Positions 1 through 13,800 of a stretch of 64,000 nt of DNA are shown here, piece after piece (position 1 is the first letter of the stretch; every line of letters starts with the position of its first letter). The stretch comes from Laguncularia racemosa. Lineage: Eukaryota; Streptophyta; Magnoliopsida; Myrtales; Combretaceae. The stretch lies in NCBI GenBank assembly GCA_037954665.1, contig JBBMOL010000021.1:1984001-2048000 (forward strand), given 5' to 3'. The translations under genes and the position numbers were made by a program. The notes under the pieces are model-generated. The model saw nothing but the letters and a program-made list of their open reading frames with translations. It had not been told where the DNA came from and did not search any database.

Positions 1-1719
1 TACTCAAGACCTATAGACCAGTCAAGCTCTATTGCAAGTCAACTGAGTCATGACTCAGCGATCTTGTTTAGTGCCCATTCACGGGTTCAATCTGACTCAT
101 GCCTAACTTTAGTTGGACCTTAAAGCATGTGGATTAGAGTTTTGCAATTGAAAATACGATGAAGATTAAAGATTTTGATGTTTTCATATTTTCATGTGAT
201 GTTTTCTTAAGAGGTTCAAGATTAAAGATTAAAGATTAAAGTTTATGTGATGCAAATCAATTTTTAATAAATCATCATTAAAACCTCTTTAGCTTATTTA
301 AAATTTTTTACAAGTGTTTCGAGTTTTTTCTTTTTATTTTCCACTAAATCTTTAAATATTTGATTATGATTTATAGGAAAATTCCAATAAAAATTAAACA
401 GAAATCAAGTTGAAAGACTTGTGTACCCTAATGCAGAAAATGACTTTATGTTTAAAAGTATAAGATGTTTAATGAGAAAATGTCTTTCCTTACATGTGAA
501 AAAATATTCTACTTAAAAACCATTTTTAACCTAACAAACTAAAGAAAATAGAGAATTTTTTTCAAAAAAAAACTTTTTTTTTTTTGAAACAACAGGGAAC
601 TAAAATATACATGTAGCAAATTGACACATTTTGCACCATTATTCACAATGGGAGACAACTTATCTAACATAGTCACGAGAATTGCTAGCAAATAGTAAAC
701 CTAGGATGCAATAAGTTGAGATCTTTAATTTCACTTAAGTTTGGATTCTATATTGTCCCCATTTATATAACTAAGCAATAATCGCGTACAAATGAAGATG
801 AGAGAGAGAATGGAAGTTCAAAGATTTAGGGGGGAAAAAGAAAAAAGAGAGAGAGAGAAGCGAAGAAGGGAAACAAAAGAGTGATGAGAGAGAGAAAGAA
901 ATGTCAAAGTGTAGAGGGCAAGTGGAGAAATTAAAGACATTGCAATGCAGAGAGTGAGAGCAAATATAAAAGAAAGATGAGAGCAATTATTGAAGATGAG
1001 AGTGAGAGATTAAAATGAAAGTGAAGATAATGAATGAAAGCATTGAAATGAAGTTCAAATGTTTTGAATTTTTTAGGCGAACATTTTGTAACATTCGTAA
1101 ATGAAATGCATATATATTCATTCATCATCGTCTTTTGGCCTCACATTGTCTTCTCCACTCTTATACTCCATTATTTGGTTCTCAAGAAATTTCTTTGTGC
1201 ATACTCCACTGCTTCATTAGATTTTGCACATACTTAGCTCTCAATATATCATCTTTTGTGTAGTTATATACTATTTACAATCTATTTTCTTTGTTGGAGT
1301 TAAATCTTTTCAGAATGAAAAATTCTTTTTTTTTTTTCATATCATTATTTATTTTCACATGCAAAAATGGCAAGTTTTTTTCTATAGTAAATCAAGCTTT
1401 AGCAAGAAGGAAGGTTCCAACAAAAGTGAGGAAAAGCCCACCAAATAGAGTATAAGCAAATCCATGACGTTGCTAAGGGGTAAAAGTTCTACAACTTCAC
1501 CCAAGAGTGAGCAGGGGATGTGATGGACTTTTCTCCACCTAAGTTTGAGCACATGACCCTTAGTGTTCATCTCAATGATGAATAGGAGATGGAAAAGGAG
1601 CAAGTAGAAGAACAAATGAAAGAGGTCATAGAAGGCCACCAACTTGGTGAAGGTAATCATAGTGGTAAGCTACCTAAACTACTTAAATATAAAATTTTTA
1701 TTAAAAGTTTTCATAAAGT
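1..1719. other. Intergenic AT-rich DNA, no gene recognised
   Basis: No coding region is supported here. The stretch is AT-rich. A purine-rich GA tract at about 790-1020 produces only low-complexity short open frames. From about 1430 the sequence may already belong to the leader of the hAT relic that follows, but nothing in it can be matched to a domain. Confidence 0.6.
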
Positions 1720-3990
1720 TTTAGGTCAAGATGGCAATTTTTGTTTATATTGTAACTATTGCTAGATAATTTACACATGGAAAAAAGACGATGGTTACAA
1801 GACTTTCAACAAGCGTATGCCATCAAACCACCAAATAGAATTTTGAATAGGTAAGTCGTAGTAGCAACTCTTCAAGTCCATTGGTTCATAGTCTTTTGCT
1901 TTATTTTGTTACTCAAAGGATAGGCAAAAATTAGGCTTGTGTAAATATATAGCAAGTATGCACCTATCATAGGGCTCATGTGAGAGTTTGAGTTCAATTG
2001 GTATGAAATATGAACAAGAAATTTTAAATCCTAGCCTACACTAATTTTCATCTAAGACCATTCATAGAGTTACTATTTAGCTTTTACCATAATGGAAAAT
2101 GAGAGCTGATTGATAAGTTTCTTTGTCTAAACATGCAAGTTTTTCATATGCGTGAACATATGGAATGGAATAAAAGATTGATAGCACTTAAGAAATTTAA
2201 TGAATGACACACCTCACATAATATTTTTATGATCATAAGTATTATTTTAGATGAAGATTTGTTAACAAAAAAAAAAAAAAGAGGAATTTTCTCAATTGGT
2301 TTTGACAATGTTCTGATGAACACCGCGTTAATTAAAGACCATAAAGCACTTTGTCAACCCACGCTTAAGAGAATCTTTTTTCATGTAAATTACACATGCC
2401 ATATTTTGACTCTTTATGTTAAGGATAGTAATGCAACGCTAGATTTTAAAATGTCACCTACTAAACAAGTAATTGATTTTTTTATTGATTATTCTTCTAT
2501 AAATAAGGCTTAGAGAAAATTTTCAAAAAGGATGTGACATAGGTGAAATTCAATTTATGAACTTTTACAAAGCACAATTCTATAAAAGGATACTTAGTGT
2601 AATTTTTCTTTGTTCTATATCCCCAATATTGCATTGCACCTAAACGATCTAGACATATGCAATAAATTGTTACAAATGCATTAGATTTTTCATGATTGTA
2701 CTAAAACATTCTTACAAGTTTACAAACCTAGTGTGCACTTTTTTTATTATGGAAGTTGTTAACATTCTTTGAACTCTGGATGAAGTGCAATATGACCCCC
2801 TTCTATAGGTATGTGTTAATGATATGGTTGCAACATGGTTACATTATCACAAAGAAATTCAAGCAATTTATCTTGTTGCTACAATTTTAGACCTACATTG
2901 TAAAATAGATGTTCTTAGCTATTTTCTCAAATTCTATTATCAACTTGATAAATTGTCCAATACGCAAGATGTTTATGCTACTGCCATGACACAAGTAATT
3001 CAACAAGCAATCTAGGTGACCAATGAGTTATTTTCATATTTTTTTTCTTACTTATATGGTAGTCAAGTTCTAATTAGTTCCTTTATAACTCCCTAGTTCA
3101 AAAGTAGCCAATAATTAAACCAACCAACATTAATGAGCCTTTTTCAACCACTTAACTAAAAAGTTTCCAACTAACATTAATATATTATTCACTATTTAGC
3201 CTTATAAATCAATATCAATTCTCTTATAATCCATGTAAATTATATTTCACATAAGGTATCACAATCTTTTCCTTTAAACACATGACATCCTCATCACAAG
3301 ACTTTATAATTGAGCCCAATTCTTTCCCTATTTCTCGATCATCCCTAAATTGGACACATTGGTATGAGATCAACTCTAATACCATTTGTGCCTCAAGCTT
3401 GAAATAGTCAATAACCAAGTTAACAAATATTAATAGGACCTTTTAACCAATTAGTCTATAAGTTTTTAACCAGTATTAACATGTCATTCACTATTTGGCC
3501 TTTTAAATAAAAAACAATTATCTCCCACAAATTCATGTGCAACTATATTTCAAATAGGATTTCACACCCTCGCCACCCCCACCTCATATAGTAACACCTT
3601 TGGCAGCACCCCTACAGGGACCAAATGTTAGCACAAAAGTTGAACTTGATCACTATGTAATTACTTTTGCGTTCGGTGATGGTGCTAGCATTTGTAATTT
3701 TGACATCATAGATTAATGGACGAAGGATAGAAAGAGTTTTCCTATCCTCTTTCGCTCGGCTTGACAAGATCTTATTGTTCCAATATCAATAGTTGCAATG
3801 GAGCGAGCATTTAACACTGCAAGCCTTATTCTAAACGACCAAAGAGCCTTTCTATTATGCATCAATGTTGAAGATTGGGCCAAAGCAACAAAGTGAGAGC
3901 ATGATCCGTCCAACACAGAAGATAAATACTTAGCAACTTCAACTTGTCAAATAGAAGCACAGCAAGCTCAACTCTTGAACACATGCAAAG
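1720..3990 (+). pseudogene. Decayed hAT-superfamily transposase
   Basis: Scattered pieces follow hAT transposase order on the plus strand. A cysteine-rich piece near 1735-1830 resembles a BED zinc finger. At 2280-2440 is a frame reading GIFSIGFDNVLMNTALI and then FFHVNYTCHILTLYVKD, matching the hAT core pattern (K-SIT-DNA-SN-, then -RC-AHILNL-V-D). At 2824-2990 is IYLVATILDLHCKIDVL, matching the conserved (I/L)DPR(Y/F)K region with the DPR changed. At 3630-3960 is the C-terminal dimerisation domain: ELDHYV, FDIID-W, FPIL, and PISIVAMERAFNTASLIL in place of the usual P-STVASE-AFS-GGR-L. Several stops and frame changes make it non-functional. No terminal inverted repeats were found, and a local duplication at about 3100-3570 lies inside it. 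The family call is firm; the limits are approximate. Confidence 0.8.
3100..3572. repeat. Two diverged copies of a segment of about 165 bp
   Basis: The segment at about 3100-3270 (AATAATTAAACCAACCAAC through ATTCACTATTTAGCC to a TATCACAATC-like end) recurs diverged at about 3402-3572 (AATAACCAAGTTAACAAAT through ATTCACTATTTGGCC to a TTTCACACCC end). It separates the core and C-terminal parts of the hAT relic, so it is probably a later insertion or a duplicated non-coding piece. Confidence 0.6.
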
Positions 3991-4867
3991 CAATGGCAAT
4001 TGAACGGTACTTATTGTTACTTTGTTATTCTAGTTGTAAACATCATTATAAGATTAGTATTATTATTTATTTATTTTCTACACTATTAGAAATAATTTAT
4101 AAGGGTAGTACTCCCTCATTTACCTTCATTACTTAGAATTAGGTTCCACGCATGATGTGACTGAGGTGAAGTTCATGTCTTCCTCCTATGTTTGTAACTA
4201 TTAAAATTATATAAATAAAACTTGAGGGTGGGTACTCAAACTCGTGTACAGGGTTTTTTGTGGATTTGTGTTGCAAATTATTAAATGGAACCAGCCTGGA
4301 ACCGGGACCGAACCAGCAGTTCGGATCTCAGTTCTAGACCAGTTCAGCTCCGGTCCCCGGTCTACTCTACCACCTACTTCCCATTGTAATCATCATACTC
4401 TAGCTCATGTCTCCTCTGATGCTTTTGCTTCAGATAAATCCAACTTTTAAAGAACGGCATAAGAAAGCTAATAACGATGGAGTGACAGTAGAAGTAACAG
4501 TTCAAAAAAAGTACGATGCTGGAAATGAAAAATCACAATTAGCAAAAAAGGGGACTGAATGTTTCCATAGACGAAGATTTTTTCAGGAAAGGTTTTGCCA
4601 AATTGGACCCGAACCTAATTCAATATACTTCCTCAAGCATAATACTGCCGGTAAGTTTCCTACATCATACTTAATAGGTTGCAGGATCCGCCCGATTGGT
4701 CCACACGAATGGCGTGGACAACAGTAAGACATCTCTCCCATGCTAACTTACAAATTTTAAATCTGAATTTACTAGAATATATCAAATCTAAAAAGGAAAA
4801 GAAGCGGCTAATGATAACATGACATGACCTGGATTTTGAACATGCTGCAAAGCATAAGAAAGCCTTT
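3991..4867. other. 3' flank of the cyclase gene
   Basis: No recognisable gene. A GGAACC/GGACC-rich stretch at 4285-4370 resembles the subterminal repeats often seen in hAT elements, but no inverted-repeat pair was found. The cyclase 3' UTR must lie just below 4868, reading leftward; I could not place a convincing poly(A) signal. A 106-residue open frame at 4407-4727 has no family resemblance. Confidence 0.45.
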
Positions 4868-7800
4868 TCAAGAAACATGCAGCACCCGACAGCGGTATTC
4901 TCCCAAAGCCCAGATAGGAAATATATTTCTATAGGCAGCATAGGTGATCATACAGTTCTTGTTGAAGACACCCATAATTTCCTGCATGGAAATATGCAGG
5001 ACTGAGTTAAATCCTCATTATTTCAGTCTCGCACCATTGCCATCATATGTGAATATCCATTAAAGCATACATGATCACCATTCATTATTGCCTGCTTCAT
5101 TTTAACCTTATCCAACAAAGATCAGGTGATGATTTGCTCGTGGCATTCCTTTTTGTTTTTTTCCCTTCAATTATCAACCTTAGATCCAGAGAAGAATCTG
5201 GATGATGTTACAATTATAATTTTTCCATGGTCTTAATGAGTTTGTATTCAGTATTGCATCTTTTGTAATTACCTTAATATAGAAAAGCATAACTAGTAGA
5301 TCCAGCGAAGAATCTGCATGACATCATTACATTTATAATTTTTCCATGGTCTTCATGAGTTTGTATTCAGTATTGCATCTTTTGTAATTACCTTAATATC
5401 AAAAAGCATAACTAGATCCTTCCAAGAATTAAAAACCAAGGGAGAACTGCAGGGAATTGAAAACACATTCTCATCACCAACTTCAACTAGCTGAGAAAGG
5501 TGGCCTGTGCTGGTTCCACCATCTGGTCCAAGATGGAACATTCAAAGTATACTATTTGGTAGAGCACTATTAGGTTGAATGGAACACAGATTCAAATTTT
5601 GATTTGTTCAATATATATAATATATTAGGATCAGTTTTAATAACACATGTAAAACATTTTCCATTAAGGTAACATCAAAGCATAATAGCAGAGGGCCAAC
5701 ATATTAGTGCACTAAGAAACAAAAAGAAAGGCTACAAAATTATTCCAGACGCCAAAACTTTTTCCAATAGCTTTATATGCTCAAAAGGTTTTATGGTTCT
5801 TTTCTTTCTCCATTATCTCCAAATGCATTCATATTTAAATCCTACTCCATACCCTTGAAAGGAATCGGAGATGTTTTACTAGACTGATTCATAAAAAGTC
5901 AGATTAAGAAACTCTATGGCTCAATCTTCAATATTCTCTTCTTTATTTTTTGAAATTGCCCACTTTTACTAAAAATTTGTGTTACACAAGCTCAGTAAAT
6001 TTTAAAAAAGAAGGGTAGAAGTTGATCAAACTAAGTAAGATGTAAATTGCTAGGATCATCTAAGCAAAAAAGGGGAACCACAGGGATTACCTCTTGAGGA
6101 AAGTCTCCATTCTCCAGCTGAGAGTTTATCAAAAGCTTGGCAGCACGATGCAATGGCATCAGGTCCCTCTCCGCCTAGCAATTGGTAAGACAATACAAAA
6201 GATAATGAACAAGTAATCTTTAGGTTCCACTTTTTCAGTCACCCAAAGATAGGGAGCCTCAGGTCACCAAAAGATGTGCCATAGACTACAGTCTACAGGT
6301 AAACAAATCTTAAAACAAGGTAGTTTCTCATTGCAATAGCAGTGTGTACCCATGTATACCAGATTAGCATCATGGCAATCAAGGGAGGCACTTAATCTAA
6401 TTTTAGGAGACTAAAATTGGGAAGATTAGGGTGAGAAGTGTTTTCATGGAAAAAGTAAAAGAAGGTAATAAATGGGCTAGTGCAGAGTCAGATTTGATGC
6501 ATACCTGCCCAGCATCAATCAGGGCCAACATTGCCCAACTAGTGTTTACAACATGGGACCTATTACCCTCAAGATCCGAGTAGACCTGGAAAGTAAGCAA
6601 GAGCCGGCATAGTAGTGAAACAATTTTCTTTGGTAAAAGGAATATCAGATTTCTATTCTGAACAAAAAAATTAAAGTAAGAATGGCATATATGATTGGAA
6701 ATATCCTGCACAGTGGTTGAAGACCACATAAATATGTCTTGCTTTTCTTTTTGTGCTCCTTTTTATTAGCAATCATAATGTGGCATCTTCTAAAAGACTT
6801 GAATTGTGTCAATCATTTTGAAATTATAACATAAAGCTCAACGTAACAGAGATGACAATGTTTTATTATAACACTCCCCCTCACATATCAACTAAGATAT
6901 TAGTAAATGTCCATCACATGGAATTAACTAAGTTGGGACAATTGATGATGATGTAGGGCACAGGGGTCTACTTACACACAAGCTACTCGAGTTTTGCTCG
7001 ATATTTACTTGAAGTCAACTCAACAACAGTTGAGTAAAGCTTGAATTTCATGATGCTCAGCTCAAACAGCTCATGAGCTCAATTGAGCTTAAGTCAAACA
7101 TGCTTACTCAAATTCGAGTTACATTTGAATATTGGTATTATTTTGATTAGCACAATAATATTATTTTAGATAATAAAGCAGAAATGAACTTAATTGAGTC
7201 AAGCTCGAACTCAAATTACAAACTCAATTGAAATCAAGCTATGAAATTTTGACTCAAACTCGAGCTTGAGTTTAACACTGAATCATCTTAATTTCACTCG
7301 TTTAGTCTCTACTTGACTCATTTACAACACCAGCAGGGAGTAGAGGAAGCCCTATGACTGGCTTTTGTGGTGGATGGACCAAAGACCTCATGCAATTTAA
7401 AATAAGTCCCCAAATATTAACCACTAGACCAATTCTTTAGGTTGGCATTAGTTATTTAACAAATTAAGTTAATGGTTATAGTACAGGTACTTTAACATAA
7501 ATAAATATAAATGAAAAAATTTGATGCTATGCCACTCAAAAGTAAGATGAAAGAAAGAAAGTAGACAAATATGTTAAGGAAATGTGGAAAATGTGTTGCA
7601 AAGGGGAAAAAATGAGAAATGCAAAATGCTAATGATGTATAAGAAGTCAATAGACGAAAATCAGTAGCACTAAAGGAATTGATCCAAAAGAAACTTAGTT
7701 TCAAAACATATAAAAAACAAAAACAAAGAGCACCTTCAATATAGATATCTCATGCATAAAAAACACAATAATTAAAATGTATGAGTGAGCTCATAAAAGA

Positions 7801-10800
7801 ATAGAAATGGAAAAAAAAAAAAAAGGAAGGAAGCATATCATGTAAGTATAAAATTTTGAATAGAATTACTATCAACTCATTTATAGATACACATATTGTC
7901 ACCCATTGAACAGAACAAACAACTATAGGGAGTGACTTACACCATTTGATAGAACTAAAAACAATCCATCCAAAAGCTTAACTTATAGACATAAATATGT
8001 CAATATAATTAGGATACCGTTAATGAGTGTCCAAGAGCAATTGTTAAGAAACAAGAACAAGTAAAAAAAAATTACATCTTTCCAAGATCATACATTTCAC
8101 CAAAAAACAAGTACATGGAAAAGTGAAAATTTTCTTCTTTCACCATCTTAACAAGTGTCCATCCATCGTCATTTTCCTCATAATTATCTAATTAAATACT
8201 CAGCTGGGGACAAGATTAGCAAACCCAAGAATGCTTCACCTTAGTATAAGCCTCATTCTTAAAATAATTTGAAGATTGTGTAATCAATTGACACTTACCA
8301 TCACCATCATAAATATAAACCACTTTTGTGTATTTGAAAGCTGTCTTCTAAAAGTTGCAAACAATTTCATATGCAAGTTTATTAGAAGGAAGACACTGAT
8401 TTTTGTCTAATGCAGATAGTATTTGCTCTTCAGCTTAGAACATCTAAATTGCTTTGCAACTAGAAATGTGAAAAGCCAAGACATCAATAACTTGAAAGCA
8501 GTTTTGGGCATTTGAAAGCTATATCTTATAAAAATTGCATACTTTTTCATACGTAAGTTCATTAAAAGGAAGATACTTGTTTTTGTCTACTGCATGTAGT
8601 ATTTGCTGTTCTGCTTAGAACTTCAAAATTTCTTTGCAACAAGAAATGTGAAAAGCCAAGATATCAATAACTTAAAAGCAGTGAGCATGATGCGCTACAT
8701 CAGAAAACACAAATCAAGTAGATTAATTTGTGTTATCAACAACCCCACTGGGAAAAGAAAAAGAAAAAGAAAAAGTAAAAGTTGAACAATGAATGAACAC
8801 ACCTTGTCCTGGCATGAGAGATAACTCTCTCCCCATCCTCCAGAATGGAGCTGTTTAGCCAGCAGAAAATCGCAGGCCTTACGTATACTAATACAGTTGC
8901 TGTAACTTTTTCCTGCAGCCACCAGCCCTTTCACTCCAAACCAAGTACCATAAGTGAAGCAGACTCCCCAAGAGCCATACCTATTTACCATTTAAAATAG
9001 TTAGAAACAGTGTCCTATACCATGATGCATGTACTCTTCAATGAACACTAGCACAAATTGGAGTAGCACACAAACATTACAAGGAGAAATGTTTATTTGA
9101 AGAAGAAAAACTTTAGGGCAAGAAAGAATTCTTCAACTGATCAAATTTTCTAACTTATGTAACAGATGCTGTAGAAGCAGCTAGTAGTGTCATCCACAAA
9201 CATCCCAAGGAGATGAGAAAAAGCTTGGTTTTCTTCTTTTTTTTTCCATCCTTTTTCATATATTGTTATTTGTTCCATTTTTTTGGATAAGATTATTTGT
9301 TCCATTTTTTATATTAGATTAATCAACTTTTTAAACTCAATGTTATGACTATTTCATTTTTTCTTTTATGGGGAATGGGGTTGGGGATACTGGCAGAAGG
9401 AGACACACCATGAACCATCTGATGCTTGTATACTTTCAATAAACTTGCTGGCTTTTTCAATGCAATGCTCTATCTCTTCTCGACGATGCCCAGGAAATAG
9501 TTTCTTAAATGATGTCAAAGCTTGAATTGCAGCAGAGGTGCATTCCACATAGCTGAAAGGCAATAACTATTCAAAATTAACACGTGAAGTGCAGTGCTTT
9601 TTGAAAGGTAGGGTAGTGAAGGGGTGCGGCCTTACGGATAATCAATAACAATGTCTCCAAAAGTTTCTGCTGGATTTATCAACTGAACATCAAAAGAAGA
9701 AAGTGGAACTAAAATTAAATTTCATTACCAACAGCTGAATTTATCGCAAGCTTACATCTATGATAAAAGTAGATCCTAATTTCATGATCCAGATCCTTGT
9801 GGGGATCGCCACCCAGCACAACCCAAAGAAATTATTGTGGAATAGAGAAAAAGGAAATAAACAGTTAACATCTTCATTGAAATGTTAAAAACTAAAAAGG
9901 GGTATAACTGTTAAGAGATTCTGCAAATCAAATCATTCTTTTTCTTACTGGCCAATATAATTTAACTTTTTTCTTCTGTTTTCCTTCCTTTCTAGGAATA
10001 TATACCATTACAGGGAATTACAAAGAAATTGTCAGCATATAAACAATAAACTAGAATTTCTGTGAAAACGCACACTCTTTGAGGTAGTAATAGAATAGAA
10101 CATGTAGAAATAAAACAGATGGACCTTGTAGTCCCATGGAAGCAGGCTTTTATTACTATTTGCTCTTTGATTTCATGAATTAATGTTGGGCGAAAAGGGG
10201 TCATTAGGGGTTGACCATCCCTTGGTTTTATATTATAAAAATATTAACAGATGCCCAGTAGATACTTGATAATGGCCGTAAAAAGAAACTTGTACATCTT
10301 TCCATACACTTGCTTTTTGTGAAGTGTGTAAGCATCTTTAAAAAGATGAAAAGTTTCCTTAATAGGCTTTTTTACAAGGGCTGTATGAATTTTCTCACAA
10401 GGGAAACTCATGGACATCCAAAACTGGCTCTTGCAGAAAACAAGCTAATTATACCCTTACTTCCTGTTATGATATCAATAATCACTTACCTGAAAGAAGT
10501 GACTTATAGATAACAGAAACAAGTCGATGTAACAATGTGAGGATAAAGTTTGTATAAGCTACCTCAAGCCAGTTGTACGATCTTGTAAGTTCATAAGTTG
10601 CAAAGCCACCATTATTGTTCTGTGAAATCACAAGGTTAGGACCACATATACAGGATATGAAACTGCAGCATGAACTGGCATGCCTTATACGCATTAAATG
10701 CTGACCATATTACATTTTAAGTTGATATTTTATTCCTCCACCCTTTTCTTCCTCCTTTTGCAGCAGTCAAGACTAAGTTACTAACTACAATTTTCTTTCT

Positions 10801-13800
10801 TGCTTAGAAAGCCCGATAGTTCATATTGATGCTATTATCAAAAACCAAGCTATGCTTCAACAGGTTTTCCCAAGCTCATAACATAATGGGGTGAAAGAAT
10901 CTAAGCAATTCTAGTCTACTAGTGGCATCCATTCTAAAATTGAATTGAGGTAATGCCCAGGGCATGGAGCCTTGAGCATGTGTAAAAAAAGCACATCCAA
11001 TTATTAAAAAGTTGAAATTAAAAAAAAAAAAAAAAGAAGCAAACTTTCAAAATATCTTTTGGCAAGTTGAGGTGAAGTCAAAGGACTGACAAGGAAGATG
11101 AAAGCAGATATGCAGTGAGTCAACATCTTATCACATTATGGAAAAGTTTAACAATTGAAGCAAATAACTGACTGGCTCATGTGCTTTTATGCACTCGGCA
11201 AGACAAAGGAATGATTCAACAAGACAAGGAAGATGTAGAATAGTTAGTATAACATTATTATGTAGTTTGCTTACCTGCAAGGAAAGTATGACATTAACAG
11301 CATCATATAAACGTTTTGCCTCTAACGGCTCCCCAACAATATCCGATGGAATTTTTGAAAGTAAAAGAGCAGCCTGAAAGATGGAAAAGAAATCCATGTA
11401 ATTGGAGGATACATCATAATGCAAAATTGAATTTCAAAAAACTATTACCTTCAACCCTTCTGCTGTGCAGTCTGATATGGGCCATCCATGATCTGCAGTT
11501 GAGAAAGGCCAAGCACCTTTGGAAATATGGCGATACCAAAAATCAAGATCACCAGGGCAATCTTCTAAGACCTTCAGACAAATAAGAATTGAAATATTGG
11601 AAAAGGCATCTGGTAGAAGCTGTCAGAAGATTGAAAAATAATCTCTGGCTAACAGGCACAAAGAAAGGAGAAAAGGCAGCAACCTGTGAGTTCTTTATGA
11701 ACGAATGCGCTTTTCTCAATGTTGGGCCAAACTCTTCAATAAGGTTAGTTGCAATAATTGCCTGAGCAGCAAATGCCGTGTCCCATAGCTGACTACCATT
11801 ATAACCCTGCATGAAATATATTCCACTTTGTTATGGAATAGGGATGTAGATAAGTTGTATTATTTCCTTCCTTTTTTGTAAAATTATTCCCTTTCCTCAT
11901 TTATAGTCTAGGTTATATATGTATATAAACTTGTATACTATTGAATCTCAAGATAGAATAAAATTCTCTTAATTTCTATTACATTACATGGTATTAGAGT
12001 AAAATCCCAAGGATTTGTTTTTTCTATCTTTTTTTTCTTTTCCCTTTGTAGCATTCATCAGTTACCCAGTAAGCAACCTAGAAAATCTGAAATTTGTGGT
12101 CCATAGGGTAATTATTTTCTCACCACCCCCAGGAGGAGGTGCTACGAGGTGCTGCGTGTGCAGGTCTTCCTCTAGAGCTACGGCAAGGTATAGTGGCGAC
12201 GATATGAATTAGCGTTGGAAATACTAGAGGAGGAGCACCATCTCACTGTGAGCGCATCATTGAAATCCAACGTTGCTTCGGTCAGCACATGAGTCTCACG
12301 TGCCACTAGAAGTTCATGCTGCAATTTCATCTTGTCGGTGCTTGGAGGCATGTGATGTTAGGATCACATCCATTGTAACATTATGTACATACTCTATAGT
12401 AACGATGGGTTTTGTTATATTTTATTTAGAATAGCAGTTTTTATTTTTGGACGTGTTATCATTTCAATAGTTTTAATATCTCCTCTTGCGGGAGCTAGAA
12501 ACGCTGGTAAAGCTCTTTACGGAGGTATAAGTACTCTTATAAATACAAGCTCTTACTATTTAGCTGCTCACGACTGAGGAACCTATTTACACACTATTCC
12601 CCCATGCACACACTATAGTCCCTTATACATTCGATATTAATAAAAGTGTGTAATTATTTATTACAATTCTTGTCCTTATTCCTTTTTCTTATTGTTGTTT
12701 TTCTGTTATTCTTGTGTATTGCTCACAGGCATACAAGCCAATCTAGGCCAACCGACTATTGATTAGGCTTGCTTACTACTATAAAAGCAAGACAATAAGC
12801 ACCATACAGTCTTGCTGTGCTAGCGAGAGCCTAGGACCATAACAATTGATATCAAAGCAGGGTTATTCTAGTAGAAACGACCATAACACGCCAAGACGAC
12901 ATGAACAAATGTCTCGAGAATTTTGAGGATTGGTTCACTCACCTAGATGAGTGGGTTGAATCACCGGTAGCTCTTTCAACAAGAGTGTCAAATCTTAAAA
13001 CTTCCAACAAAGATTTGAGTGGCAAGGTTGAAGAACTTGCTGAAGATTTCAACGTTACAATGTGCATTCTCAGGGACGAGTTGCGTGTAGCTGTTGAGGA
13101 TGTAAGGCGAGAAGTTGCTTCTTGTGCATCAAATGAGATTATAGAGGAACTGAGGACACAAGTTGCTTTATTGACTTGAGCTGTGGTGAATGCTCCCACT
13201 CAAGCTCCTATTCAAGCACCAACACATGTGGGATACTTGAAAATGCCAGAGCCCAAGGCATTCATTGGCGTGAGGGATGTTAAGCTGTTGGAGAATTTCA
13301 TTTTTGATAAGGAGCAATACTTTATAACTATTGGGAACTAAACACATTGAGATCAATTGTCACTCTATTTAAGAGAAGGTACAAAAGAATTTGATCTCTA
13401 CAGAATATGTGAAAACTGAGGAGCAACTAAGAAATCTTTTTACAAAAACTCTACATAGACCTTGGGTTAATTATCTTTATAACAAGCTAAGCATGATCAA
13501 CATATATGCCTCGGCTTGAGGGAGAGTACTATGGAATAGGGATGTAGATAATTTATATTATTTCTTTCCTTTTTTGTAAAACCATTCCCTTTCCTCATTT
13601 ATAGTTTAGGTTATGTGTATATAAACTTATATACTATTAAATCACAAGATAGAGTGAAGCTCTCCTAATTTCTATTACATTACACACTTGATGTAGATAA
13701 GAGAGCAAAACCACAACAGGACTTAAACACAGCTAGCCTATGCCAAGTCCAGAAAACATTATGACCAAGTTCTTCTAAAGTTATGATGCAAAACAATATA

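Larger units (their letters stand above)
11829..13684 (+). mobile_element. Small non-autonomous LTR retrotransposon in intron 8 of the cyclase gene
   Basis: The 1,856-bp element is bounded by the perfect 5-bp target-site duplication CACTT (11824-11828 and 13685-13689). It has LTRs of about 160 bp (TG...CA), a primer-site-like TGGTATTAGAGT directly after the 5' LTR (the Met-tRNA site TGGTATCAGAGC with transitions), and a purine tract GAGGGAGAG directly before the 3' LTR. It lies antisense to the gene. The interior lacks pol but holds a gag-like fragment, a second primer-site-like sequence, and a piece of Copia RNase H end, so it looks assembled from more than one family. It must mobilise, if at all, with enzymes supplied in trans. 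Confidence 0.92.

Noticed and set aside
4407..4727. 106-codon open frame as a host gene
   Set aside because: No family resemblance and no splice or promoter context; it lies in or near the cyclase 3' flank on the opposite strand.
6403..6729. Separate small gene on the minus strand
   Set aside because: It is exon 16 of the cyclase with read-through into both flanking introns; the same holds for the other short frames overlapping exons between 8.7 and 18.9 kb.
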